The position numbers were made by a program, and so were the translations under genes. From Promicromonospora soli (GTDB lineage: Bacteria; Actinomycetota; Actinomycetes; Actinomycetales; Cellulomonadaceae): a DNA stretch of 60,847 bases. Shown here in pieces: positions 33,159 to 41,374 of the stretch. The notes under the pieces are model-generated. The model saw nothing but the letters and a program-made list of their open reading frames with translations, searched no databases and was not told where the DNA came from. The stretch covers positions 347,926 to 408,772 of the forward strand of contig NZ_BNAS01000002.1 in the NCBI RefSeq assembly GCF_014653785.1. Reading direction: 5' to 3'. Numbering within the stretch: the first letter of the stretch is position 1; each line of letters starts with the position of its first letter.

Positions 33159-33893
33159 TCAGGCGGTCGCGGGTGCGGCGCCGGGGCGGTCGTGGTGCAG
33201 CACGCCCACGGGGCCGGTCCAGAGCCAGAGCGTCACGCGTTCGGTCAGCTCTTCGCGGGTCAGCGGCTTCGTGTCGATGTTGCGGTGGCCGAGCCACCAC
33301 TCGCCGGAGCCCCGCACGAAGCCGACGGCGCCGGCGGCCCAGGCTGCGGCGTCGGCGTGCGGGACATCTGTGGCCCGAGCGAACGGCTCGGCGACGAGCT
33401 CGATCACCGAGTCGAGGTAGGCACCCAGGGGGTGCAGGTCGCCGGGCGAGGTGGGCGCCACGGCGTCGTCGGCCGGGACCGCGGGGCGACGGCCGCGCCG
33501 TCCGCTCTCGACGGGTGCCGGCTCGTTGCCGCCGATCGCGGTCCGGGTGACGAACCAGTAGACGTTGGGCGACTGCTCGATCATCTCGAGGTAGACCCGC
33601 ACCATCTCGCGCAGTGCCATCTCCGGGCTGTCCGCGCGCTGCGCCGCGGCGCGCAGCGCGTCGTGCATCTGCATCACGACGGTCTCGGCGACGGCGAGCC
33701 GCAGGCCCGCCTTGTCGTCGAAGTACCGGTAGACGATGGACTTCGACGTGCCCGCTGCGGCGGCGATCTCGTCCATCGAGACCGCAGGTCCGAGGCGATG
33801 CACCGCCTTGCGCGCCGCGCGGACGAGCTCGGCCCGACGGGCCGTGCGGTGGTCGTCCCAGCGCGTCGAACGACCGTCGACTCCGATGCTCAT
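33159..33893 (-). CDS. TetR-family regulator of the fatty-acid locus
   Basis: A 244-residue TetR protein. The N-terminal HTH is plain: SMDEIAAAAGTSKSIVYRYFDDKAGL (residues about 40-65). A ligand-binding helical domain follows, with a long Pro-rich insertion near 145-165. It lies between the fadE5-like gene (same strand) and the divergent fadA2-fabG4-htdX genes, and probably represses both units in response to an acyl-CoA. ATG at 33893 starts MSIGVDGRSTRWDDHRTARR. Confidence 0.9.
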   Translation of the reverse strand: MSIGVDGRSTRWDDHRTARRAELVRAARKAVHRLGPAVSMDEIAAAAGTSKSIVYRYFDDKAGLRLAVAETVVMQMHDALRAAAQRADSPEMALREMVRVYLEMIEQSPNVYWFVTRTAIGGNEPAPVESGRRGRRPAVPADDAVAPTSPGDLHPLGAYLDSVIELVAEPFARATDVPHADAAAWAAGAVGFVRGSGEWWLGHRNIDTKPLTREELTERVTLWLWTGPVGVLHHDRPGAAPATA

Positions 33894-33936
33894 CGGTCCG
33901 CCTCCCCGCCTTGGCACGCTAGAGATCTTGTGATTC

Positions 33937-33948
33937 GTCTCACGAGAC
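33937..33948. promoter_or_regulatory. Candidate TetR operator
   Basis: GTCTC (33937-33941) and GAGAC (33944-33948) form a short palindrome with a two-base spacer. It lies 44 bases upstream of the TetR start, within the divergent promoter region before fadA2. The role is inferred from position. Confidence 0.4.
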
Positions 33949-34012
33949 TGAGAGTATCAGGTACTGTGAGTCCTGGGCACCATCCCGGGCGAACCGGGTC
34001 GCGGCCCGCCCC

Positions 34013-34033
34013 GGTCTCGACGAGGCTCGAACC
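34013..34033. repeat. Degenerate half-copy of the 44-bp palindrome
   Basis: GGTCTCGACGAGGCTCGAACC matches one arm of the palindrome at 23415-23458 with two inserted bases. It lies 42 bases before the thiolase start codon. Confidence 0.6.
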
Positions 34034-34074
34034 AAGAAGCCCCTGCCCGACGATGAGTGAGAAGGAACAGCGAC

Positions 34075-35403
34075 GTGTCCACTACCCCCTCCCCCGTCCC
34101 GTCCACGCGCGAAGCCGTGATCATCGGCGGCAACCGCATCCCGTTCTCCCGCGCCGGCAAGAAGTACGTCCGGACCAGCAACCAGGACATGTTCACCGCG
34201 GCGCTGGAGGGCCTCGTCGCCCGTTTCGGCCTGCAGGGCGAGCGCCTGGGCGAGGTCGCCGGCGGCGCCGTGCTCAAGCACAGCAAGAACTTCAACCTGA
34301 TCCGCGAGAGCGTGCTCGGCTCCTCCCTGTCGCCCGCCACCCCCGCCTACGACGTGCAGCAGGCCTGCGCCACCGGGCTCGAGGCCGCCATCGCGGTGAC
34401 CAACAAGATCAAGCTGGGCCAGATCGAGTCCGCGATCGCAGGCGGCACCGACACCGTGTCCGACGCGCCGATCGTCGTCAGCGACCGCCTGCGCGCCGCG
34501 CTCCTGGACGCGAACCACGCCAAGACGACCGGCGCGAAGATCAAGGCGCTGCTTCCCGTGCTGAGCCACCCGAAGTGGCTGGCGCCGGTCTCCCCGAGCA
34601 CGGGCGAGCCGCGCACCCACCTCTCGATGGGCGAGCACCAGGCAATCACCACGGCGAAGTGGGGCATCACCCGCGAGGACCAGGACGAGGTCGCGTACAG
34701 CTCGCACCAGAACCTCGCCCGCGCCTGGGAGTCCGGCTTCTTCGACGACCTGGTCACCCCGTACAAGGGCCTGACCCGCGACGACAACCTGCGCCCCGAC
34801 ACCTCGCTCGAGAAGCTCGCGAAGCTCAAGCCGGTGTTCGGCACTTCGCTCGAAGGCGCGGCGACGATGACCGCCGGCAACTCCACGCCGCTGACCGACG
34901 GCGCCTCCACCGTCCTCTTCTCGTCGCGCGAGTGGGCCGAGGAGCGCGACCTGCCGATCCTGGCGAAGTTCGTGGACGCCGAGACCGCGGCCGTCGACTT
35001 CGTGCACGGCCACGAAGGGCTCCTCATGGCACCCGCCGCTGCGGTGCCGCGCCTGCTGGCCCGGAACGGGCTCACGCTGGAGGACATCGACTTCTTCGAG
35101 ATCCACGAGGCCTTCGCCTCCACCGTGCTGACCACGTTGGCCGCGTGGGAGGACGAGGAGTACTGCCGCACCGAGCTCGGCCTCGACGGCGCCTTCGGCA
35201 AGATCGACCGCAGCAAGCTCAACGTCAACGGCTCCTCGCTCGCCGCGGGCCACCCGTTCGCCGCGACCGGCGGCCGCATCATCGCCACCGCCGCGAAGCT
35301 CGTGGCCGCGAAGGCGGCCGAGACCGGCCGTCCGGCGCGGGCGCTGATCTCGGTCTGCGCCGCCGGTGGCCTGGGTGCGGTCGCGATCGTCGAGTCCGCC
35401 TGA
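34075..35403 (+). CDS. Acetyl-CoA C-acyltransferase (thiolase), FadA2-like
   Basis: A 442-residue thiolase. The nucleophilic Cys lies in VQQACATGLEAA near residue 98. The C-terminal catalytic His and Cys motifs are NVNGSSLAAGHPFAATGGR and ISVCAAGGLGA. It cleaves 3-ketoacyl-CoA or condenses acetyl-CoA units. GTG at 34075 is preferred, with GAAGGA ten bases upstream. Synteny with mycobacterial fadA2 (next to fabG4 and htdX) supports the subtype. Confidence 0.93.
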   Translation: MSTTPSPVPSTREAVIIGGNRIPFSRAGKKYVRTSNQDMFTAALEGLVARFGLQGERLGEVAGGAVLKHSKNFNLIRESVLGSSLSPATPAYDVQQACATGLEAAIAVTNKIKLGQIESAIAGGTDTVSDAPIVVSDRLRAALLDANHAKTTGAKIKALLPVLSHPKWLAPVSPSTGEPRTHLSMGEHQAITTAKWGITREDQDEVAYSSHQNLARAWESGFFDDLVTPYKGLTRDDNLRPDTSLEKLAKLKPVFGTSLEGAATMTAGNSTPLTDGASTVLFSSREWAEERDLPILAKFVDAETAAVDFVHGHEGLLMAPAAAVPRLLARNGLTLEDIDFFEIHEAFASTVLTTLAAWEDEEYCRTELGLDGAFGKIDRSKLNVNGSSLAAGHPFAATGGRIIATAAKLVAAKAAETGRPARALISVCAAGGLGAVAIVESA

Positions 35404-35465
35404 GCCCAGCGCGCAGCGGAGAGTGAGGGCCGAGGAACGAGGCACTCGCCCGCAGCGAAGCAACG

Positions 35466-35496
35466 GGCTCAGGCGGCAGACAACACGGCCTGAGCC
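35466..35496 (+). promoter_or_regulatory. Intercistronic hairpin between thiolase and FabG4-like genes
   Basis: GGCTCAGG (35466-35473) pairs with CCTGAGCC (35489-35496) within a 118-base gap of one probable operon. It may adjust downstream expression by attenuation or mRNA stability. Confidence 0.45.
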
Positions 35497-35521
35497 TCTC
35501 TCCAAGAACCGGAAGGAAATC

Positions 35522-36889
35522 GTGGCTGACAAGTCCGCTCCCACAGACAAGTACACGGTGGCCGTGAACCGCGGTCTCACCAAGACGATCGCGAAGAAGC
35601 TGGGCCTCCCGCGCCCGGCGATCCTGCGCCGCTACGCCCCCGACGCCCCGCTCACCGTGGGCCCGGTGCTCGTGGTCTCCGACGACGCCTCGGCCGCCGA
35701 CGCCGACGCGATCGCCAAGGCCCTCGTGTCCTGGGATGTCGACGTACGCCGCTCGGCCGACGGCGGCGACGATCTCCGCTGGGGCGGCGTCGTGCTCGTG
35801 GGCACGGCAGCCGAGTCCCCGGAGGCCGTCTCTGAGGCGGTACTCGCCCTGGGCGGCACGCTGCGCAAGCTCGCCGGCAACGGCCGCGTCGTCGTCGTGT
35901 CCCGTGCGCCCGAGGCCGGCGACTCGCCGACGCTCGCCGCGACCCGGGCCGGCTTCGAGGGCTTCACGCGCTCGGTCGGCAAGGAGCTGCGGGGCGGCGC
36001 GACGGCGAACGGCGTGCAGCTGACCGGCGGGGCGGCCGTCGACTCGACCTCCGCCCTCGGCGCGCTGCGATTCTTCCTGTCCGCCAAGTCGGCGTACGTC
36101 GACGGCCAGGTGCTGCCCGTCGGCCCGTCGGACGCGCAGGCCGACGTCGACTGGAAGCAGCCGCTGGCCGGCAAGGTCGCCGTCGTCACCGGTGCCGCGC
36201 GCGGTATCGGCGCGGCGATCGCACGCACGCTGGCCCGCGACGGCGCCAAGGTGATCGTCGTGGACGTGCCCGCAGCAGGCGAGTCGCTGGCCGCCGTCGC
36301 GAACGAGATCAGGGGCACCGCCCTGCAGCTCGACGTGACCGCCGCCGACGCCGGCACCAAGATCCTGGAAGCCACCAAGCACCTCGGCGGGATCGACATC
36401 CTGGTGCACAACGCGGGCATCCTGCGCGACAAGCTGCTCGCGAACATGAAGCCCGCGCAGTGGGACGCCGTCATCGCGGTGAACCTCGCCTCGCAGCTGC
36501 GCATCAACGAGCAGCTGCTGGCCGCCGGGGTCGACGGGTTGCGCATCGTGTCGCTCGCCTCGACGTCGGGCATCGCGGGCAACAAGGGCCAGACCAACTA
36601 CGCGTACTCGAAGTCCGGCGTGATCGGCCACACGGCCGCCACCGCGCCGCTCGTGGCGCAGCGCGGCGGCACCGCGAACGCGGTCGCGCCGGGCTTCATC
36701 GAGACCGAGATGACCCGGTCGATCCCGTTCGCCACGCGGGAGGTGGGGCGCCGCATCATCCCGTCGCTCCAGCAGGGCGGCCTTCCGCTCGACGTCGCCG
36801 AGGCCATCGCGTTCCTCGCGTCGCCGGTGGCCGTCGGCGTGAACGGTCAGGTGCTGCGGGTGTGCGGCCAGTCGATGTTGGGCAAGTGA
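35522..36889 (+). CDS. High-molecular-weight 3-oxoacyl-ACP/CoA reductase, FabG4-like
   Basis: A 455-residue protein. Residues about 1-205 form a degenerate N-terminal Rossmann-like domain. Residues about 215-455 are a complete SDR: VAVVTGAARGIGAAIARTLA, LVHNAGIL, SLASTSG and the catalytic YAYSK. This two-domain form is the HMwFabG type of mycobacterial FabG4 (Rv0242c), which reduces 3-oxoacyl thioesters, typically with NADH. AAGGAAAT precedes the GTG start. It overlaps the next gene by four bases (GTGA). Confidence 0.93.
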   Translation: MADKSAPTDKYTVAVNRGLTKTIAKKLGLPRPAILRRYAPDAPLTVGPVLVVSDDASAADADAIAKALVSWDVDVRRSADGGDDLRWGGVVLVGTAAESPEAVSEAVLALGGTLRKLAGNGRVVVVSRAPEAGDSPTLAATRAGFEGFTRSVGKELRGGATANGVQLTGGAAVDSTSALGALRFFLSAKSAYVDGQVLPVGPSDAQADVDWKQPLAGKVAVVTGAARGIGAAIARTLARDGAKVIVVDVPAAGESLAAVANEIRGTALQLDVTAADAGTKILEATKHLGGIDILVHNAGILRDKLLANMKPAQWDAVIAVNLASQLRINEQLLAAGVDGLRIVSLASTSGIAGNKGQTNYAYSKSGVIGHTAATAPLVAQRGGTANAVAPGFIETEMTRSIPFATREVGRRIIPSLQQGGLPLDVAEAIAFLASPVAVGVNGQVLRVCGQSMLGK

Positions 36890-37839
36890 CAGTGGGACGA
36901 ACGGGCGCGCCGGCGTCGTACGGCGTGAGCGAGCTGGCCCGGCTGCCGAAGCTGGGCGGGCTGTTTGCAAAGGGCGTGGCCGGGTCCGTCGGCAAGCGTC
37001 CGAAGGACGCGGTCCGGCTGCCCGAGGTGACCTACCGCGTCGTAGGCGTGGACACCACGGCCGAGGCGGCGCACCTGGCGGCGTACCTGCGCCTGGTGGG
37101 TGAGCCGTCGTCCGACGTGCTGCCCGCCGGGTTCCTGCACGTGCTGGCGTTTCCGCTGGCCACGGCCGTGATGGTGCGTGGCGACTTCCCGCTGCCGCTG
37201 CTCGGCCTCGTGCACCTGAGGAACGTGGCGCGCGTGCTCCGGCCGGTGCGGCTGGGCGAGACGCTCGAGGTCCGGGCCTGGGCACAGGACGCCCGCGCGC
37301 ACCGGCGGGGCGTCCAGGTGGACCTGGTCGCGGAGGTCCTCGTGGACGGCGACCTCGCCTACCGGGGCGTCTCGACGTACCTCGCCAAGGGCTTCACGGC
37401 GCCGGACGGCGCGGCTTCGGCCGACGAGTCCCCGCGCGAGGAGTGGGCGCCGCCGCTGCCGACCGCGCGCTGGAAGCTCGGCGGCGGAACCGGGCGGGCA
37501 TACGGCGCGGTGTCGGGTGACCAGAACCCGATCCACACCTCGAAGCTGGGCGCCAGGGCGTTCGGATTCCCGCGGGCGATCGCGCACGGGATGTACGTCG
37601 CGGCGCGTGCGCTGGCCGAGGTCGGTCCGGCGCGGCGCGGCGAGACGTACGAGTGGACCGTCGAGTTCTTCAAGCCGGTGCTGCTGCCGGGGACCGTGGA
37701 CGTCTCGATCCGAAACGTGGCTGATGTGGACCCGACGGGCTCGGCAGGCGGGTCCGGCCCGGCCTCCGGGTACGTGTACGACGGCTGGAGGTCCGGCAAG
37801 AACACCCGCCACTTCGGCGGCACCGTCCGACCCGTCTGA
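36886..37839 (+). CDS. MaoC-like hydratase, HtdX-like
   Basis: A 317-residue double-hotdog protein. The C-terminal hotdog carries the hydratase-2 motif GDQNPIHTSKLGARAFGF (residues about 207-224) and AHGMYVAARAL. The N-terminal hotdog is degenerate. It hydrates 2-enoyl-CoA or -ACP to the (R)-3-hydroxy form. Overlap with the FabG4-like gene and synteny with mycobacterial htdX (Rv0241c) support a coupled reductase/dehydratase step. The start GTG is set by the GTGA overlap. Confidence 0.9.
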   Translation: MTVGRTGAPASYGVSELARLPKLGGLFAKGVAGSVGKRPKDAVRLPEVTYRVVGVDTTAEAAHLAAYLRLVGEPSSDVLPAGFLHVLAFPLATAVMVRGDFPLPLLGLVHLRNVARVLRPVRLGETLEVRAWAQDARAHRRGVQVDLVAEVLVDGDLAYRGVSTYLAKGFTAPDGAASADESPREEWAPPLPTARWKLGGGTGRAYGAVSGDQNPIHTSKLGARAFGFPRAIAHGMYVAARALAEVGPARRGETYEWTVEFFKPVLLPGTVDVSIRNVADVDPTGSAGGSGPASGYVYDGWRSGKNTRHFGGTVRPV

Positions 37840-37845
37840 CGGGAT

Positions 37846-37920
37846 GCGCGTGGTTGTGGGCGCGATCGTTGCGACTACACGTCCGCTTTAGGCGCAACGA
37901 TCGCGCCCACAACCAAGCGC
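37846..37920. repeat. Long inverted repeat with 28-bp arms
   Basis: Arms 37846-37873 and 37893-37920 are inverted copies with one mismatch (core TGGTTGTGGGCGCGATCG). The 19-base loop is ACTACACGTCCGCTTTAGG. It fills the gap between convergent genes and could terminate both. It has no similarity to the 16-bp-phased arrays. Size and symmetry also fit a miniature mobile palindrome. Confidence 0.88.
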
Positions 37921-37928
37921 GTCGGGGG

Positions 37929-38777
37929 TCAGCGGGCTAGGCGGGGGAGGAGGAGCCTCTCCCAGAGGATCGCGCGCTTCGGACGGAAGAAGCCTGAGTG
38001 GCCGATGCGGCTCAGCCCGTGGTCGGCGGCCCGCATCTCGACGAGCTCGAACTCCGTTCCCGGAAACTCCCGGCTCCAGTACCGGATCGAATCGGGGGTG
38101 ATGAGCTCGTCGTCAGCGGTCCAGAGGGCGGAGACCGGCGTCTCGACCTTCGCGAAGCGGTCCCGCAGCTCGGGGAGCTCGCTGAACAGGTAGTCCGGGT
38201 GCAGGCACCAGCGGCCCCACTGGCGCATGACTCCGCCGGGCAGGTCGTCCAGGATCCGGAGCCAGCGGCCGGGGTAGTAGCCCAGCACCGCGACCGCGGC
38301 CGGCGCGATGACTCGCCACAGCAGCGGCGACCAGGTCTTGATCATCGGCGCGGCCTTGCCGCGCCAGCCGGTCCCCGAGGCCACCATGACGCACCGGTCC
38401 ACGCCGACGTCGGACAGGAAGCCCAGGCTCTGGCCGCCGAACGAGTGGCCGAGCCAGGTGAGCGGGGCGCCGACGGCGTCGGCCCGATCGCGGGCGTGGA
38501 CCGCGGCCGCCTCGGCGTCGTGGTACCAGTCCAGGGCGGTCGCGGCGGAGTCCCGCATGGGGCCGTAGAGCTCAGGCTCCGATCCGCGGTACGAGAACGT
38601 GAGCACCGCGAACCCCCGCTCCGCGAGCCAGGCCGCGGTGTGCCGGTAGAACCGCATGGGCATCGCCATCGCGGGCGCGATCGCCACGACGCCGACGACG
38701 TCGCCGTCCGGCAGGAACCAGAGGCCGGCGACCGGCTCGCCGTCCTCGGCGGGGAACCTCGTGTCCTCGGTGATCAC
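37929..38777 (-). CDS. Alpha/beta hydrolase
   Basis: A 282-residue alpha/beta-hydrolase. The nucleophile elbow is GHSFGG near residue 131. Asp in LWTADDELI and His in MRAADHGLSRIGH complete a plausible triad. The N-terminal AIAPAMAMPMRFYRHTAAWL resembles the YheT/BchO-like serine hydrolases acting on small esters. GTG at 38777 was chosen; the much longer open frame upstream is an antisense shadow. Substrate unknown. Confidence 0.85.
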   Translation of the reverse strand: MITEDTRFPAEDGEPVAGLWFLPDGDVVGVVAIAPAMAMPMRFYRHTAAWLAERGFAVLTFSYRGSEPELYGPMRDSAATALDWYHDAEAAAVHARDRADAVGAPLTWLGHSFGGQSLGFLSDVGVDRCVMVASGTGWRGKAAPMIKTWSPLLWRVIAPAAVAVLGYYPGRWLRILDDLPGGVMRQWGRWCLHPDYLFSELPELRDRFAKVETPVSALWTADDELITPDSIRYWSREFPGTEFELVEMRAADHGLSRIGHSGFFRPKRAILWERLLLPRLAR

Positions 38778-38919
38778 GTGCGGGAGGCTACCAATCGAAC
38801 CCTGTCCAGCGCGGGTCGCGACAACCGCGAACCGGCGAAGCGTGACGTAGCTCCAGCTGGGCCGGCACGCCGCACGTAAGGGCTGGATCTGACAAGTCGC
38901 TCCATGACAGCGTGTGGCC

Positions 38920-39819
38920 ATGACCACACTGGCGTGCATCATCCGACCGTCCACCCCGCCGTCCCGTCTCATCCCGCTCGCCCGCGCCGTCGAGGCCGCC
39001 GGCATCGAAGAGATCTGGCTCTGGGAGGACTGCTTCCAGTCGGGCGGGATCTCCGCCGCGAGCGCGATCCTTGCCGCCACGGAGCGTGCACGCGTGGGGA
39101 TCGGCGTCATGCCGACGCCGCTGCGGAACGTGGCGCTCACCGCCATGGAGGTGGCGACGGTCGACGGGATGTTCCCGGGCCGGCTGATCCCCGGGATCGG
39201 GCACGGCGTCCAGTCGTGGATGTCGCAGGTGGGGGCCAAGGCGGCGTCGCCGCTGACCCTCATGCGCGAGTACGCGACAGCACTGAGCGCGCTGCTCGCC
39301 GGGGAGCGAGTGACGACGTCGGGCAAGTACGTGTCCCTGGACGACGTCGCACTGGACTGGCCGCCCGCCCGGCCCGTGCCGGTGCCGGTCGCCGCGACCG
39401 GGCCGAAGTCGCTGCGCGTCGCAGGGGAGGTGGGCGCCGGCGTTGTGCTCGAGGGGTCCGTGGGCCTGCCCGGGCTGCCGGCAACGCTCGAGCGGATCGC
39501 CGAGGGCCGGGCAGCGGCCGGCAAGGATGGGCTCGACGGCTTCCCGGTGATCCAGTTCGTGTCCGGTGGGACCGGGCCCGGCGCCACCGAGCGCCTGCGC
39601 GCGGAGGTCAACGGAGCGGGCTCGGACGTGGCCGACGACGAGCAGCTGGCCGGCTACGCGGTGTGGGGCGACGCCCAGGCGCTGGCCGACGGCGTGCGGC
39701 GGTTCGGGGCGGCCGGCGCGGACACGGTGGCGGTCTACGCGACGGACGACGACCCGGACTTCGAGCGGCTCGTCGCGGTGCTGGGCGAGGCCAACGAGCT
39801 GCTGGGCAAGGACTCGTAG
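38920..39819 (+). CDS. LLM-class flavin-dependent oxidoreductase
   Basis: A 299-residue luciferase-like monooxygenase family protein. It has the F420/FMN barrel pattern: AAGIEEIWLWEDCF near residue 28, GIGVMPTPLRN near 62, LIPGIGHG near 90 and PVPVAATGPKSLRVAGEVGAG near 155-175. Many actinobacterial members use F420. Two in-frame starts are close (GTG at 38914, ATG at 38920). Substrate unknown. Confidence 0.87.
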   Translation: MTTLACIIRPSTPPSRLIPLARAVEAAGIEEIWLWEDCFQSGGISAASAILAATERARVGIGVMPTPLRNVALTAMEVATVDGMFPGRLIPGIGHGVQSWMSQVGAKAASPLTLMREYATALSALLAGERVTTSGKYVSLDDVALDWPPARPVPVPVAATGPKSLRVAGEVGAGVVLEGSVGLPGLPATLERIAEGRAAAGKDGLDGFPVIQFVSGGTGPGATERLRAEVNGAGSDVADDEQLAGYAVWGDAQALADGVRRFGAAGADTVAVYATDDDPDFERLVAVLGEANELLGKDS

Positions 39820-39856
39820 CGCCCGCCGCCTGCGGCCGAACGCATAGCCTGTCCGG

Positions 39857-41368
39857 ATGGATGCCCTCCACGAGCGGACCGCCGTTGAGCTCCGCGACCT
39901 CCTCGCCGCCGGGGAGCTCACGCCCGCCGAGGTCACCGAACACTTCCTCGCCCGGGTGGAACGGCTGAACCCGACGGTCGGGGCCTTCGCCACCGTTACC
40001 CCCGAGCTCGCCCGGAAACGGGCGGCGGCGCTCCAGGAGTCCGGCGGCCACGGCCCGGGCGAGGACACGCCGCCCGGCAGCCTGTGGGGCATGCCTACCG
40101 GGGACAAGGACCTGTGGAACCGCGCGGGCGTGCCGACGGGCTTCGGTTCGCGCGCCTTCACGGGACTGCCGCCGGCCGAGGTGAGCGATGAGATCGTGGA
40201 GGTGCTCGACGCCGCAGGCATCGTCAGCCTCGGCAAGACCGCCGCGCCCGAGCTGGGCTTCCCCGCCTACACCGAGCCGGTGGGCGCCCCGCCCGCGCGC
40301 ACCCCGTGGGACCTGACCCGCGGCGCGGGCGGGTCCAGCGGCGGGGCCGCCGCGGCGGTGGCGGCGGGCATGCTGCCGTTCGCCCCTGGGTCCGACGGCG
40401 GCGGCTCGATCCGTATCCCCGCGGCCGCCTGCGGCGTCGTCGGCCTCAAGCCGACGCGCGGCCTGCTGCCGGCGGGCAGCGGCATCGACTCGCTGGGCGG
40501 GCTGGTCGTGAACGGGCCGATCGCGCGCACCGTTGCCGACGCCGCCCTCCTGCTCGAAGGGATGCTCCCGAGGCGGGCCGGGGGCGGCGTCGCGCACCCG
40601 TACACGCTGCGCGCGCCGTCGCACCCGGCGGGGGCATATCTCGCGGCCGCGCAACATGCCACGTTACCCACCTCCACCACCGGAACGGGAGCCGGGCTCA
40701 GCGGCGGCGGCGCTCGGATCGGGGTGACCACCTCGTCCGCGTGGGACGGGTTCTACGACATCACCGTGTCGCGTGAGGCCCGGGCCGGGTTGGACGCCGG
40801 CATGCGCGCACTGGCCGGTTTCGGGCACGAGTTGGACGAGATGGCCCTGGACTTGGCCCCTGAGTACGCCCCCGCGTTCCGGACCCTGTGGATGGGCGGC
40901 GCGTCGGCGGTGCCGATCGACGATCCGCTGACGCTCGCGAAGCTGGAGCCGCTGACGCAGTGGCTGATCCGGGCAGGCCGCGAGGTGCCCGCGCGCCGGC
41001 TCGCCGAGGCCGTGCGCACGCTCACCGGGTACGAGCGGTCGCTGGTCGCGCAGGTCAGTGCATACGACGCCGTCGTGACGCCCGCCCTCGCGCTGACGCC
41101 CCGGCCCATCGGCTGGTACGACGCAGAGAACCCGGAGCGGAACTTCGAGCAGCAGTGTCAGTACACGCCGTTCACGTCGATGCTCAACGTCTCCGGGCTG
41201 CCCGCGATCACCGTGCCGACGCACTGGACCGCCCCGACTTCCGAGGCGCCCGCCGGGCTGCCTATGGGAGTGCAGATCATCGGCCGCCCGGGCGGTGAGC
41301 TCACGCTGCTGGCTCTGGCCGCCCAGCTTGAGGCGACCCTGCCCCGCCCGCGCGCGTTCCCTCTCTGA
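39857..41368 (+). CDS. Amidase (amidase-signature family)
   Basis: A 503-residue amidase-signature enzyme with the Ser-cisSer-Lys triad: Lys in [12 protein letters not shown] near residue 121, and the Ser pair in the Gly-rich segment [16 protein letters not shown] near residues 155-170. [14 protein letters not shown] near the C-terminus is typical. It hydrolyses an amide; whether it works as GatA is unlikely because no gatB or gatC is near. It stops six bases before the convergent aminotransferase gene. Confidence 0.9.
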   Translation: MDALHERTAVELRDLLAAGELTPAEVTEHFLARVERLNPTVGAFATVTPELARKRAAALQESGGHGPGEDTPPGSLWGMPTGDKDLWNRAGVPTGFGSRAFTGLPPAEVSDEIVEVLDAAGIVSLGKTAAPELGFPAYTEPVGAPPARTPWDLTRGAGGSSGGAAAAVAAGMLPFAPGSDGGGSIRIPAAACGVVGLKPTRGLLPAGSGIDSLGGLVVNGPIARTVADAALLLEGMLPRRAGGGVAHPYTLRAPSHPAGAYLAAAQHATLPTSTTGTGAGLSGGGARIGVTTSSAWDGFYDITVSREARAGLDAGMRALAGFGHELDEMALDLAPEYAPAFRTLWMGGASAVPIDDPLTLAKLEPLTQWLIRAGREVPARRLAEAVRTLTGYERSLVAQVSAYDAVVTPALALTPRPIGWYDAENPERNFEQQCQYTPFTSMLNVSGLPAITVPTHWTAPTSEAPAGLPMGVQIIGRPGGELTLLALAAQLEATLPRPRAFPL

Positions 41369-41374
41369 CGCGCG

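Noticed and set aside
31098-35426. A very long plus-strand open frame (over 1400 codons) across the fatty-acid locus
   Set aside because: It is antisense to the fadE5-like and TetR genes and out of frame with the thiolase. Such frames arise from extreme third-position GC bias, and it contains no recognisable domain.
39857-41368. GatA subunit of the tRNA amidotransferase
   Set aside because: The amidase signature fits, but gatB and gatC are absent nearby and the sequence fits generic amidases better.
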